Shown in pieces: positions 1 through 5,477 of a DNA stretch of 6,577 nt (the first letter of the stretch is position 1; the number at the start of each line of letters is the position of its first letter). The position numbers were made by a program, and so were the translations under genes. Source of the DNA: JAFASC01 sp034669525 (GTDB lineage: Bacteria; Pseudomonadota; Alphaproteobacteria; Rhizobiales; Beijerinckiaceae); contig JAXDNH010000192.1 of NCBI GenBank assembly GCA_034669525.1, positions 1-6,577 on the forward strand, in the 5' to 3' direction. A model generated the notes under the pieces. The model ran no database searches. It saw only the letters and a program-made list of their open reading frames with translations, and was not told the DNA's origin.

Positions 1-1060
1 GCAGCAACAGCTCTTCGATCTGCGAGGGAAACACATTGACGCCGCGGATGATCATCATGTCGTCGGAACGGCCGGTGATTTTCTGCATTCGCCGCATCGA
101 ACGCGCCGTGCCCGGCAGAAGCCGCGTCAAATCGCGCGTGCGATAGCGGATGACGGGCATTGCTTCCTTGGTCAGCGAAGTGAAGACAAGCTCGCCTTTC
201 TCGCCCTCGGGTAGAACCGCACCGGTCTCGGGATCGACAATTTCGGGATAAAAATGATCCTCCCAGATATGCAGTCCGTCCTTTGTCTCGACGCATTCAT
301 TGGCGACGCCCGGACCCATCACTTCCGAGAGGCCGTAAATGTCGACGGCATCCATGTCGAAGGCATCTTCGATCTCGGCGCGCATTGCATTGGTCCAAGG
401 CTCGGCGCCGAAAATGCCGATTTTCAGCGGCGACTTTTTCGGGTCGAGATTGACCCGCCGATATTCGTCGAGAATCGCCAGCATGTAGGACGGCGTCACC
501 ATGATGATCTCGGCGCCGAAATCCTCGATGAGCTGCACCTGCCGCTCCGTCATGCCGCCGGAGACGGGAACGACAGTGCAGCCGAGACGCTCGCCGCCGT
601 AATGCGCGCCCAGCCCGCCGGTGAAGAGCCCGTAGCCATAGGCATTGTGCATCACCATGCCGGGCCGTCCGCCCGAGGCGACGATCGAGCGCGCCATGAG
701 ATGGGCCCAGGTGTCGATGTCATTCCTCGTGTATCCGACGACCGTCGGTTTGCCGGTCGTGCCCGATGAGGCGTGAATGCGCACCACCTGCTCGCGCGGC
801 ACGGCGAAAAGATCGAAGGGGTAATGTTCGCGAAGGTCCGCCTTTGTCGTGAACGGAAACTTCGACAAATCCTCCAGCCGGTGGAAATCATCCGGATGTA
901 CACCGGCTTTGGCGAATTTCTTGCGGTACGCCGGAACATTCGCATAGACGTGACGCAGGGTCGCGGCGAGGCGCTTCGTCTGCAGCGCGGCGATTTCGTC
1001 GCGCGAGCCAAGTTCGATCGGTTCGATCAGCTTCCGGTCAGGTTCGATCCTGGTGCGCAT
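1..1060 (-). CDS. paaK: Phenylacetate-CoA ligase, 3' end cut off by window edge
   Basis: This enzyme activates phenylacetate with ATP and CoA to phenylacetyl-CoA, the first step of the aerobic hybrid paa pathway in the cytoplasm. I translated 353 codons from an ATG at 1060-1058. The adenylate-forming signatures are clear: the phosphate loop SSGTTGKPT (residues 98-106), DIYGLSEVMGPG (240-251), YRTRD (306-310) and the hinge region GRSDDMMIIRG (330-340) followed by VNVFPSQIEE. Family members are about 430-440 residues long, so roughly 80 C-terminal residues lie beyond position 1. The start codon overlaps the paaI stop by one base (TGATG), which implies translational coupling. A weak AGAAAG lies 4 bases upstream. 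No frameshift or missing key residue is visible. The identification is firm. The only alternative is a paralogue acting on a different aryl acid, which the paaG-paaI neighbours make unlikely. Confidence 0.95.
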   Translation of the reverse strand, partial: MRTRIEPDRKLIEPIELGSRDEIAALQTKRLAATLRHVYANVPAYRKKFAKAGVHPDDFHRLEDLSKFPFTTKADLREHYPFDLFAVPREQVVRIHASSGTTGKPTVVGYTRNDIDTWAHLMARSIVASGGRPGMVMHNAYGYGLFTGGLGAHYGGERLGCTVVPVSGGMTERQVQLIEDFGAEIIMVTPSYMLAILDEYRRVNLDPKKSPLKIGIFGAEPWTNAMRAEIEDAFDMDAVDIYGLSEVMGPGVANECVETKDGLHIWEDHFYPEIVDPETGAVLPEGEKGELVFTSLTKEAMPVIRYRTRDLTRLLPGTARSMRRMQKITGRSDDMMIIRGVNVFPSQIEELLL

Positions 1061-1497
1061 CAGGCTTTCTGGGGCAACCATGTGCCGTCGATCACGCGCG
1101 AATGGCCGCGAAACGCGGCGATCATCGTACCGTCTTCGCGCGTCACCATCACATCATAAATACCGGAGCGCCCGCCGCGATGCACTTCGCGCGCACTCGC
1201 GGTCAAGAGGTCGTCGAGCCGCGCTGGGCGCAGGAACGACACGGCACAATGCTGCGCGACGACACGGTCATTGTAAGTGTTGCAAGCGAAGGCGAAGGCG
1301 GAATCCGCTAAGAGAAAGATGAAGCCGCCGTGGCAGATTTTCTGGCCGTTGACCTTGTCTGCCGTAACCGGCATCGAAATCTCCGCCTCCCCAGGCGCAA
1401 CACGCAGCAATTTCATCCCAAGCGCGCGCGAGGCTTCGTCTTCCGCCCACATCGCATCCGCACAGGCGCGGGCAATTGCCGCGGCATCGTCGTTCAC
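1060..1497 (-). CDS. paaI: Hydroxyphenylacetyl-CoA thioesterase PaaI (hotdog fold)
   Basis: PaaI is a cytoplasmic hotdog-fold thioesterase that hydrolyses stalled phenylacetyl-CoA derivatives, mainly ring-hydroxylated ones, and so frees CoA and protects the pathway. The 145-residue product has the expected length. It carries the PaaI signature HGGFIFLLADSAFAFACN from residue 56. Asp65 corresponds to the catalytic aspartate, and His56-Gly57-Gly58 forms the start of the central helix region. The chosen start is a GTG at 1497-1495 that overlaps the paaG stop as GTGA, with AAAGG six bases upstream. A longer reading in the same frame would run backwards through paaG, and its residues there look like a shadow translation, so it is rejected. 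The gene is followed directly by paaK. Family recognition is strong. Substrate preference is inferred from the operon. Confidence 0.93.
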   Translation of the reverse strand: MNDDAAAIARACADAMWAEDEASRALGMKLLRVAPGEAEISMPVTADKVNGQKICHGGFIFLLADSAFAFACNTYNDRVVAQHCAVSFLRPARLDDLLTASAREVHRGGRSGIYDVMVTREDGTMIAAFRGHSRVIDGTWLPQKA

Positions 1498-2288
1498 GCG
1501 CGGCCTTTGTAGACGGGCTTGCGCTTCTCGAGAAAGGCGGTGACTCCCTCGAGATAATCGCTGCCGCGGCCAATCTCGCGCTGCAGATCGCGTTCCAAAT
1601 CGAGCTGCGCGTCCAACGTATTTTGAGCGGACGCATCGAACGCGCGCTTGATCATCGCAAGCGAGCGCGTCGGCGCGTCGGCGAAACGCTCGCAGATCGT
1701 CTGCGCTTCGCTCAGCAGTTCCGCGTCGTCCACGCATTTCCAGATCAGCCCCCAATCGGCGGCGGTTTCGGCAGAGATCGGCTCGGCGGTGAGGCAGAGC
1801 GCGCGGGCGCGCGCCTCGCCGATGAGGCGCGGCAGGAAGAACGTGCCGCCGGAATCCGGCACGAGGCCGATCCTGGCGAAAGCCTGCAGGAAACTCGCCG
1901 AACGTGCCGCGATGACGATGTCGCAGGCAAGCGCAATGTTGGCGCCCGCTCCCGCCGCAATGCCGTTCACGGCACAGACGACCGGCAGCGGTAGCGCCCG
2001 CAGCCGGCGGATCAGCGGATTATAGTGGCGCTCGATGAGTAGCCCGAGGTCCACCGGCTTGCCGGCTGTCGGCGGATCCACGTCGGATAAATCCTGCCCG
2101 GCGCAGAAGCCGCGGCCGGCGCCGGTGATCAGGATCGAGCGGCAGCTTTTGTCGGCTTCAGCCTTGTCGAGCGCGTCGGCCAGCGCGCGATGCAGGTCGA
2201 CGGTGACCGCGTTGAGCCGCGAAGGTCTGTTCAGCGTGATGACGCGGTAGGTCGGGCGGGCCTCGACCAGCACGGGCTGTTCGCTCAC
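1494..2288 (-). CDS. paaG: 1,2-epoxyphenylacetyl-CoA isomerase PaaG (crotonase family)
   Basis: PaaG belongs to the enoyl-CoA hydratase/isomerase superfamily. It converts ring-1,2-epoxyphenylacetyl-CoA to the oxepin-CoA and also isomerises later unsaturated intermediates. The 264-residue product matches the roughly 262 residues of known PaaG. The visible motifs are CAGQDL (62-67) and NGIAAGAG (108-115) for the oxyanion hole, and GLVPDSGG (141-148), whose Asp145 fits the single catalytic aspartate of PaaG-type isomerases in place of hydratase glutamates. The C-terminus FLEKRKPVYKGRA is typical of the family. I chose the GTG at 2288-2286 because GAGGA stands 7 bases upstream and homologous sequence begins there. 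An in-frame upstream GTG at 2378 would add 30 unrelated residues across the promoter region. It is the first gene of a coupled paaG-paaI-paaK unit. A plain enoyl-CoA hydratase is the alternative, disfavoured by context. Confidence 0.92.
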   Translation of the reverse strand: MSEQPVLVEARPTYRVITLNRPSRLNAVTVDLHRALADALDKAEADKSCRSILITGAGRGFCAGQDLSDVDPPTAGKPVDLGLLIERHYNPLIRRLRALPLPVVCAVNGIAAGAGANIALACDIVIAARSASFLQAFARIGLVPDSGGTFFLPRLIGEARARALCLTAEPISAETAADWGLIWKCVDDAELLSEAQTICERFADAPTRSLAMIKRAFDASAQNTLDAQLDLERDLQREIGRGSDYLEGVTAFLEKRKPVYKGRA

Positions 2289-2314
2289 GGGCGGTTCCTC
2301 TGAATTTTCCGACG

Positions 2315-2342
2315 ATTGTGCATCGCGGGGCGGAGCGGTCAA
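2315..2342 (-). promoter_or_regulatory. Putative sigma70 promoter of paaGIK
   Basis: On the minus strand TTGACC (2342-2337) and CACAAT (2320-2315) are separated by 16 bases, giving five and four matches to the -35 and -10 consensus. Transcription would start near 2308, leaving a leader of about 20 bases that contains the paaG ribosome binding site. The site lies just downstream of the probable secB terminator, so the paa genes would form their own transcription unit. It was found by eye only. Confidence 0.45.
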
Positions 2343-2358
2343 TCGGGGCGCAATTGAC
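2338..2358. promoter_or_regulatory. Inverted repeat GTCAAT-N9-ATTGAC at the paa promoter
   Basis: The perfect 6-bp arms lie at 2338-2343 and 2353-2358. One arm contains most of the -35 hexamer of the proposed paaG promoter, which is where a repressor operator would act. PaaR/PaaX-type regulators control paa genes in other bacteria, but I cannot match this dyad to either. The regulatory role is inference. Confidence 0.4.
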
Positions 2359-2359
2359 G

Positions 2360-2388
2360 AAGAAAAGCGTCCGCTCACCCGGCGACGC
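2360..2388 (-). terminator. Probable intrinsic terminator downstream of secB
   Basis: Read on the minus strand, GCGTC (2388-2384) can pair with GACGC (2371-2367). Two further G-C pairs are possible across one bulged base. A T-rich stretch TTTTCTT follows directly (2366-2360). It lies about 100 bases after the secB stop and just before the paaG promoter, as expected for a boundary between the two units. The stem is short, so efficiency is uncertain. Confidence 0.45.
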
Positions 2389-2432
2389 GTAAGCCGGCCC
2401 GAAGCAGGGCAGAGTTCATCTGCCGCGTCGCC
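2381..2432 (-). other. Nested hairpin in the secB-paaG gap, alternative to the terminator
   Basis: GGCGACGCG (2381-2389) and CGCGTCGCC (2424-2432) are perfect 9-base complements. Inside them GGCAGA (2408-2413) and TCTGCC (2419-2424) form a second stem with a 5-base loop GTTCA. The two stems share base 2424. The outer arm at 2381-2389 contains the 5' arm of the probable terminator (2384-2388), so the two folds exclude each other. The pairing is seen in sequence. Any function is inference. Confidence 0.5.
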
Positions 2433-2486
2433 AGCCGTTGCTCCGCATAGAGGTGGCTATGTCTTAGGCTTACCTGGACGCGCGCC

Positions 2487-2978
2487 TTACGCCTGCGCCG
2501 CGCCGGGCTGGGTCTGATTGGCCTGCAGCTCGTTCACACGCTGCTGGTAAAGCCCGACGAAATCGATCGGATCGATGTAAAGAGGTGGGAAACCGCCGTT
2601 GCGCACGCCCTCGGCGATGATCTGCCGGGCAAACGGGAAGAGCAGCCGCGGGCATTCGATCATGACGATCGGATGCTGCTGTTCCTGCGGCACGTTGGAC
2701 AGCCGGAAAATGCCGCAATAGGTCAGCTCGAATTTGAACAGCGTATCGGTGGCCTCGCCGGCGCTCCCTTCGAGCACGAGGCTCACCTCGAAGTCCGTCT
2801 CGGCAAGCTGACGCGCGTTGACATTCACCTGGATGGAGATGTTCGGGCCCTTTTCCTGAGGGCCGAGCGAGCGCGGCGCGTTCGGATTCTCGAACGAGAA
2901 GTCCTTCATATATTGCGCGAGCGAGTTGAGGGCAGGTCCAGCGGTGGGCGTCGAGCCGTTGCCCGGCGTGTCGGCCAT
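2487..2978 (-). CDS. secB: Protein-export chaperone SecB
   Basis: SecB is a cytoplasmic homotetrameric chaperone that keeps preproteins unfolded and hands them to SecA. The 163-residue product has the usual alphaproteobacterial length. It shows YMKDFSFENPNAP (residues 23-35), the beta-strand core NISIQVNVNAR and FEVSLVLEG, and the conserved FELTYCGIFRLSNVP, CPRLLFPFARQIIAE and GGFPPLYIDPIDFVGLY stretches. The C-terminal tail is short and Gln/Ala-rich. The start is the ATG at 2978-2976, with AGGAG 9 bases upstream. An in-frame TTG further upstream adds eight residues that do not look like SecB. The gene is divergent from the Tim44-like gene, with 225 bases between starts. That gap carries a strong hairpin but no convincing secB promoter by eye; TTGTGG...TAGGCG near 3060-3090 is the best weak candidate. 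Confidence 0.97.
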   Translation of the reverse strand: MADTPGNGSTPTAGPALNSLAQYMKDFSFENPNAPRSLGPQEKGPNISIQVNVNARQLAETDFEVSLVLEGSAGEATDTLFKFELTYCGIFRLSNVPQEQQHPIVMIECPRLLFPFARQIIAEGVRNGGFPPLYIDPIDFVGLYQQRVNELQANQTQPGAAQA

Positions 2979-3021
2979 ATGAGAAAACTCCTGGGAGCGC
3001 AATCACCGGAAAGATCGCGGG

Positions 3022-3044
3022 CCGGAGCGCCATGCGCGCTCCGG
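3022..3044. other. 9-bp perfect hairpin in the secB-timA divergent region
   Basis: CCGGAGCGC (3022-3030) and GCGCTCCGG (3036-3044) are perfect complements around a 5-base loop CATGC. The structure ends 43 bases before the secB start codon, so it probably lies in the secB leader. It has no T tract on either side, which argues against a terminator. It could be an mRNA-stability element or a protein-binding dyad. Confidence 0.5.
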
Positions 3045-3132
3045 GGAAAGGCGCGCGCCGCCTAGCATGGATGCGGGGGCACCACAAGCTGAGCGACCCC
3101 GGCCACGGCGCCGCCGTGAAAAGATCAGGACA

Positions 3133-3162
3133 TGGTCACAACCGACGCGCAACACCCTATAT
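3133..3162 (+). promoter_or_regulatory. Weak candidate promoter for the Tim44-like gene
   Basis: TGGTCA (3133-3138) and CTATAT (3157-3162) are spaced 18 bases apart. CTATAT is a common -10 form in rhizobia. The transcript would begin near 3169, giving a leader of about 35 bases. The -35 match is only four of six, so this is tentative. Confidence 0.28.
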
Positions 3163-3203
3163 CAGGAGAAAAGGTTCGCTCCGTCCCTTTTTCTGAGCAG
3201 GCC

Positions 3204-3923
3204 ATGCACGAGCCCCTCGATATCACCACGATCATCTTCGCGCTGCTCGCCGTCTTTGTGGTCTGGAAGCTGCGCTCCGTTCTGGGCACGCGCACCGGCC
3301 ATGAAAAGCAGCGCGATCGCTCCTTTGGACCCCGGCCGGAGGAGGCCCGTCAGCCGCTGCCTGGCGGCAACGTGATCCGGCTACCTGGCGCGCCGGTGGC
3401 GGATGCGCCCGTTGCCGCCCAGCCCACGCCTGATGCGGACCGCTGGAAGGATCTGGTCGAACCGGACTCGCGCGCGATTCCGGGTTTGGACGGGATTGCC
3501 GCGGCTGAGCCCACCTTCGACGCCCGCGCCTTCCTCGCCGGCGCCAAGTCCGCTTACGAGATGATCGTTACCGCCTTCGCCAAAGGTGATCGCGCAACGT
3601 TGCGGCGGCTGCTCGCCGATGACGTCCACGAGAGTTTCACCCACGCGATCGGCGAGCGCGAAGCACGCGGCGAGCGCGTCGAGATGACCTTCGTCTCGCT
3701 CGAAAAGGTCACCGTCGACGATGCGCAGGTCAAAGGCCCGCTGGCGCAGATCACCGTGCGCTTCTTGTCGAAACTGATCACCGCGACCTACGACAAAGCG
3801 GGCGCTGTGATCGATGGCAGCCCGGAGCGCGTGGTCGATATGACCGACATTTGGACGTTCGCACGCGAGATCGGTGCACGCGATCCGAACTGGCGGCTCG
3901 TCGCGACGGAAACGGCGCACTAA
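3204..3923 (+). CDS. timA: Tim44/TimA-family inner-membrane-anchored protein
   Basis: This is a 239-residue alphaproteobacterial homologue of the mitochondrial import protein Tim44. Residues about 8-24 (TTIIFALLAVFVVWKLR) form an N-terminal membrane anchor, followed by the family's recurring LRSVLG-RTG motif. Residues 35-105 are Pro/Ala-rich and probably disordered. Residues about 106-236 form the Tim44-like domain (FDARAFLAGAKSAYEMIVTAF..., DIWTFAREIGARDPNWRLVAT). In mitochondria Tim44 tethers Hsp70 to the TIM23 channel. The bacterial role is not settled, so a link to membrane protein handling is inference supported by the adjacent secB. I chose the ATG at 3204 because the membrane anchor follows at once, as in relatives. 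An in-frame ATG at 3132 adds 24 unrelated residues. The ribosome binding site is poor (GAGCAGG). The TAA stop is 5 bases before the palindromic repeat. Confidence 0.9.
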   Translation: MHEPLDITTIIFALLAVFVVWKLRSVLGTRTGHEKQRDRSFGPRPEEARQPLPGGNVIRLPGAPVADAPVAAQPTPDADRWKDLVEPDSRAIPGLDGIAAAEPTFDARAFLAGAKSAYEMIVTAFAKGDRATLRRLLADDVHESFTHAIGEREARGERVEMTFVSLEKVTVDDAQVKGPLAQITVRFLSKLITATYDKAGAVIDGSPERVVDMTDIWTFAREIGARDPNWRLVATETAH

Positions 3924-3928
3924 GCTTC

Positions 3929-4141
3929 CCCTCATCCTGAGGAGCCCTCTGATCTCGCATGTTTGCGAGATCAGCATCGTAAACCAAAGTCGGAAACACC
4001 CGACTTTGGTGCGGCGTCTTGAAGGATGGGCAAACGCAGCTCCTTTGCCGCCCCTTCGAGACGCGGCTGGAAAGTCGGATGTTTCCCATAGATGTCGATC
4101 TCGGGAACACCCGAGATCGAAAGCGCTCCTCAGGATGAGGG
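3929..4141. repeat. 213-bp composite palindromic repeat between convergent genes
   Basis: The perfect 17-bp terminal inverted repeats are CCCTCATCCTGAGGAGC (3929-3945) and its complement (4125-4141). Inside are further stems: 3949-3959/3964-3974 (11 bp, loop TGTT); 3983-3993/4000-4010 (11 bp, loop AAACAC); a central stem 4014-4025/4053-4064 (12 bp with one G-U) enclosing 4029-4034/4044-4049; and 4095-4104/4111-4120 (10 bp, loop GAACAC). Position 4074-4086 is an inverted copy of 3992-4004 with one mismatch, so the two halves share modules and the whole unit is one imperfect palindrome. No target-site duplication and no coding capacity are evident. From memory, such ends recur in many intergenic gaps of Bradyrhizobium-like genomes. 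It probably also serves as a two-way transcription barrier for the Tim44-like gene and nth, which end 5 and 6 bases away. Confidence 0.88.
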
Positions 4142-4147
4142 CGCGGG

Positions 4148-4927
4148 CTACACCCGCTTCTCCGGCGAACGGCAGAGATCGGGAATGATGCAACGCTCGC
4201 ATTCGGGACGGCGCGCCTTGCAGGTATAGCGTCCGTGCAGGATCAGCCAGTGGTGTGCATGCGTCTTGAATTCCGCGGGGATGATTTTCTCCAGTCCGAG
4301 CTCCACGTCGAGCGGCGTTGCACCGATCGCCAGCGGAATGCGGTTCGAGACGCGGAAGACATGCGTGTCGACGGCAATGGTGGGCTGTCCGAACGCGACA
4401 TTGAGCACGACATTCGCCGTCTTGCGGCCAACACCCGGCAGCGCTTCTAACTCTTCACGATTCCTCGGCACCTGACCGCAATGTTTTGCGATCAGCTGCT
4501 CGCATAGCGCGACGACGTTCCTTGCCTTTGTATTGAAGAAGCCGAGCGGCTTGAACCGGTCACGCAAATTGGCCTCGCCCAAAGCCAGCATTTTCTGCGG
4601 TGTGTCGGCAATCGGAAAAAGATCGCGTGTGGCTTTGTTCACGCCGGCATCGGTCGTTTGCGCAGAGAGCACGACCGCGATGAGCAGCGTGAAGGGATTT
4701 GAGAATTCGAGATCGCCTTTCGGATGCGGATTGGCGGCGCGAAAGCGCGTGAAGATTTCGCGAACTGCCGCGGGATTGGCCGGTTTCGGCCGTCCTGGGG
4801 TGCGGCTTTTGCCGCCGGGCTTCAGTGCCGTCTCGGGTGGCGCCACGGGTGTGCGGGGTTTTACCCCGACGCTTCCGGCAGCGGCCGCACGCCGGATACG
4901 CGGTGCCGTGCTCTTCATCTGCGCCAT
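4148..4927 (-). CDS. nth: Endonuclease III, DNA glycosylase/AP lyase
   Basis: Nth removes oxidised pyrimidines and nicks the resulting abasic site in base-excision repair. The 259-residue product contains NPFTLLIAVVLSAQTTD (77-93), the helix-hairpin-helix LPGVGRKTANVVLNVAFG (163-180) with catalytic Lys169, VDTHVFRVSNR (186-196) with catalytic Asp187, and a C-terminal [4Fe-4S] site with Cys236-X6-Cys243-X2-Cys246-X5-Cys252. All catalytic and cluster residues are present. Compared with the 211-residue E. coli enzyme there is a basic, Ala/Pro/Lys/Arg-rich N-terminal extension of about 48 residues, probably disordered. The start is uncertain: the ATG at 4927 (MAQMKST) or the ATG at 4918. Neither has a good ribosome binding site. 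Longer readings run antisense into the DUF2244 gene and are rejected. The gene diverges from the DUF2244 gene. Confidence 0.96.
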   Translation of the reverse strand: MAQMKSTAPRIRRAAAAGSVGVKPRTPVAPPETALKPGGKSRTPGRPKPANPAAVREIFTRFRAANPHPKGDLEFSNPFTLLIAVVLSAQTTDAGVNKATRDLFPIADTPQKMLALGEANLRDRFKPLGFFNTKARNVVALCEQLIAKHCGQVPRNREELEALPGVGRKTANVVLNVAFGQPTIAVDTHVFRVSNRIPLAIGATPLDVELGLEKIIPAEFKTHAHHWLILHGRYTCKARRPECERCIIPDLCRSPEKRV

Positions 4928-4933
4928 AAGCGC

Positions 4934-4961
4934 GTTATAACGAGGGCTGCCGCCTCGGCAA
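4934..4961 (-). promoter_or_regulatory. Putative nth promoter, with -10 inside a 10-bp palindrome
   Basis: On the minus strand TTGCCG (4961-4956) and TATAAC (4939-4934) are 16 bases apart. The start site would fall at about 4927, on the first base of the upstream nth ATG, which would make the mRNA leaderless from that codon or very short-leadered from the ATG at 4918. The -10 sits in the palindrome CGTTATAACG (4933-4942). That palindrome also offers TATAAC to the plus strand for the divergent DUF2244 gene, with a poor -35 (CTTCAT, 4913-4918). Confidence 0.45.
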
Positions 4962-4985
4962 AGCAGGTCGTCCAGAGGCTTCGTC

Positions 4986-5477
4986 GTGGTCGATCCCACC
5001 ACACGCGAGATTTTCAACGCGCGCATCGTGCCGCACCGCTCGCTCAGCCGGCGGAACTTCCGTTTGCTTGTGATGCTCTTCTCCGCGGCAAGCTTTTTTA
5101 CCAGTGTGCCCTTCGTGATTCTCGGCGCTTGGCCGATTGCAGGCTTCATGGGCGCCGATATTGCGCTCTTCTACTTTGCGTTTCGCGCGAATTATCGCGC
5201 GGCGCGAGCGTACGAGGATGTGAGCGTGACGCCGCTTGAGCTCGTGCTGGCGAAAGTAAGCGCGCGTGGAGCACGACAGGAATGGCGCTTCAATCCGAGC
5301 TGGACGCGGCTCGAGCGGCGCGAGCATGAGGAGTTCGGCCTGCAGCAATTGTCGCTGGTATCGCGCGGCCGCAGCGTCGAGGTGGCGGCATTCCTGGGGC
5401 CGGATGAAAAGGCGGCTTTTGCCCGCGATCTTTCCCGCGCGCTATCCGAAGCGCGGCGCGGGCCGCAATTTTCCTGA
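4986..5477 (+). CDS. DUF2244 family integral membrane protein
   Basis: This is a 163-residue protein of the DUF2244 family, which is widespread in alphaproteobacteria and has no established biochemical function. Two adjacent hydrophobic segments, roughly residues 26-47 and 49-67 (from RLLVMLFSAASFF to ADIALFYFAFRANY), should form a membrane hairpin. The remainder (about 75-160) is a soluble domain predicted to be strand-rich, with the family-like VTPLELVL and WRFNPSWTRLE stretches and an Arg/Ala-rich helical C-terminus. The start is a GTG at 4986 with AGAGG 7 bases upstream. It diverges from nth, with 58 bases between the starts, so the two promoters must overlap or abut. It ends just before a strong hairpin. 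The family call is confident. Nothing in the sequence indicates a catalytic site. Confidence 0.88.
   Translation: MVDPTTREIFNARIVPHRSLSRRNFRLLVMLFSAASFFTSVPFVILGAWPIAGFMGADIALFYFAFRANYRAARAYEDVSVTPLELVLAKVSARGARQEWRFNPSWTRLERREHEEFGLQQLSLVSRGRSVEVAAFLGPDEKAAFARDLSRALSEARRGPQFS

Noticed and set aside
254..1322. Several plus-strand open frames opposite paaK and paaI
   Set aside because: They are antisense to well-supported genes, have no family resemblance and are Arg/His-rich in the way shadow frames of GC-rich genes are.
1498..1755. N-terminal extension of PaaI back into paaG
   Set aside because: The frame is open only as a shadow of paaG. PaaI homology and length (145 residues) start at the GTG at 1497.
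2289..2378. Longer PaaG beginning at the GTG at 2378
   Set aside because: The extra residues are unlike any crotonase N-terminus and would overlie the promoter, dyad and ribosome binding site.
2381..2432. tRNA-like fold (the GTTCA loop suggested a T-arm)
   Set aside because: The loop lacks the full TTCRANY pattern, there is no acceptor stem of 7 bp with D and anticodon arms, and the length is too short.
3132..3203. Upstream start for the Tim44-like protein (ATG at 3132)
   Set aside because: It adds 24 polar residues before the membrane anchor, unlike relatives whose anchor begins within about 10 residues of the start, and it covers the probable promoter.
3929..4141. CRISPR array or insertion sequence
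   Set aside because: There are no regularly spaced direct repeats, no transposase frame and no target-site duplication. The repeats are inverted and nested.
4143..4157. GCGGG/CCCGC hairpin over the nth stop codon
   Set aside because: It has only five base pairs, lacks a T tract and is within what GC-rich sequence gives by chance.
3381..4202. 273-codon minus-strand frame across the Tim44-like gene and the repeat
   Set aside because: It is antisense to a recognised protein and runs through a palindromic repeat. No family signature was seen.
4928..5149. Longer endonuclease III starting inside the DUF2244 gene
   Set aside because: The added residues are antisense to a coding region with good start signals, and the promoter for nth lies in between.
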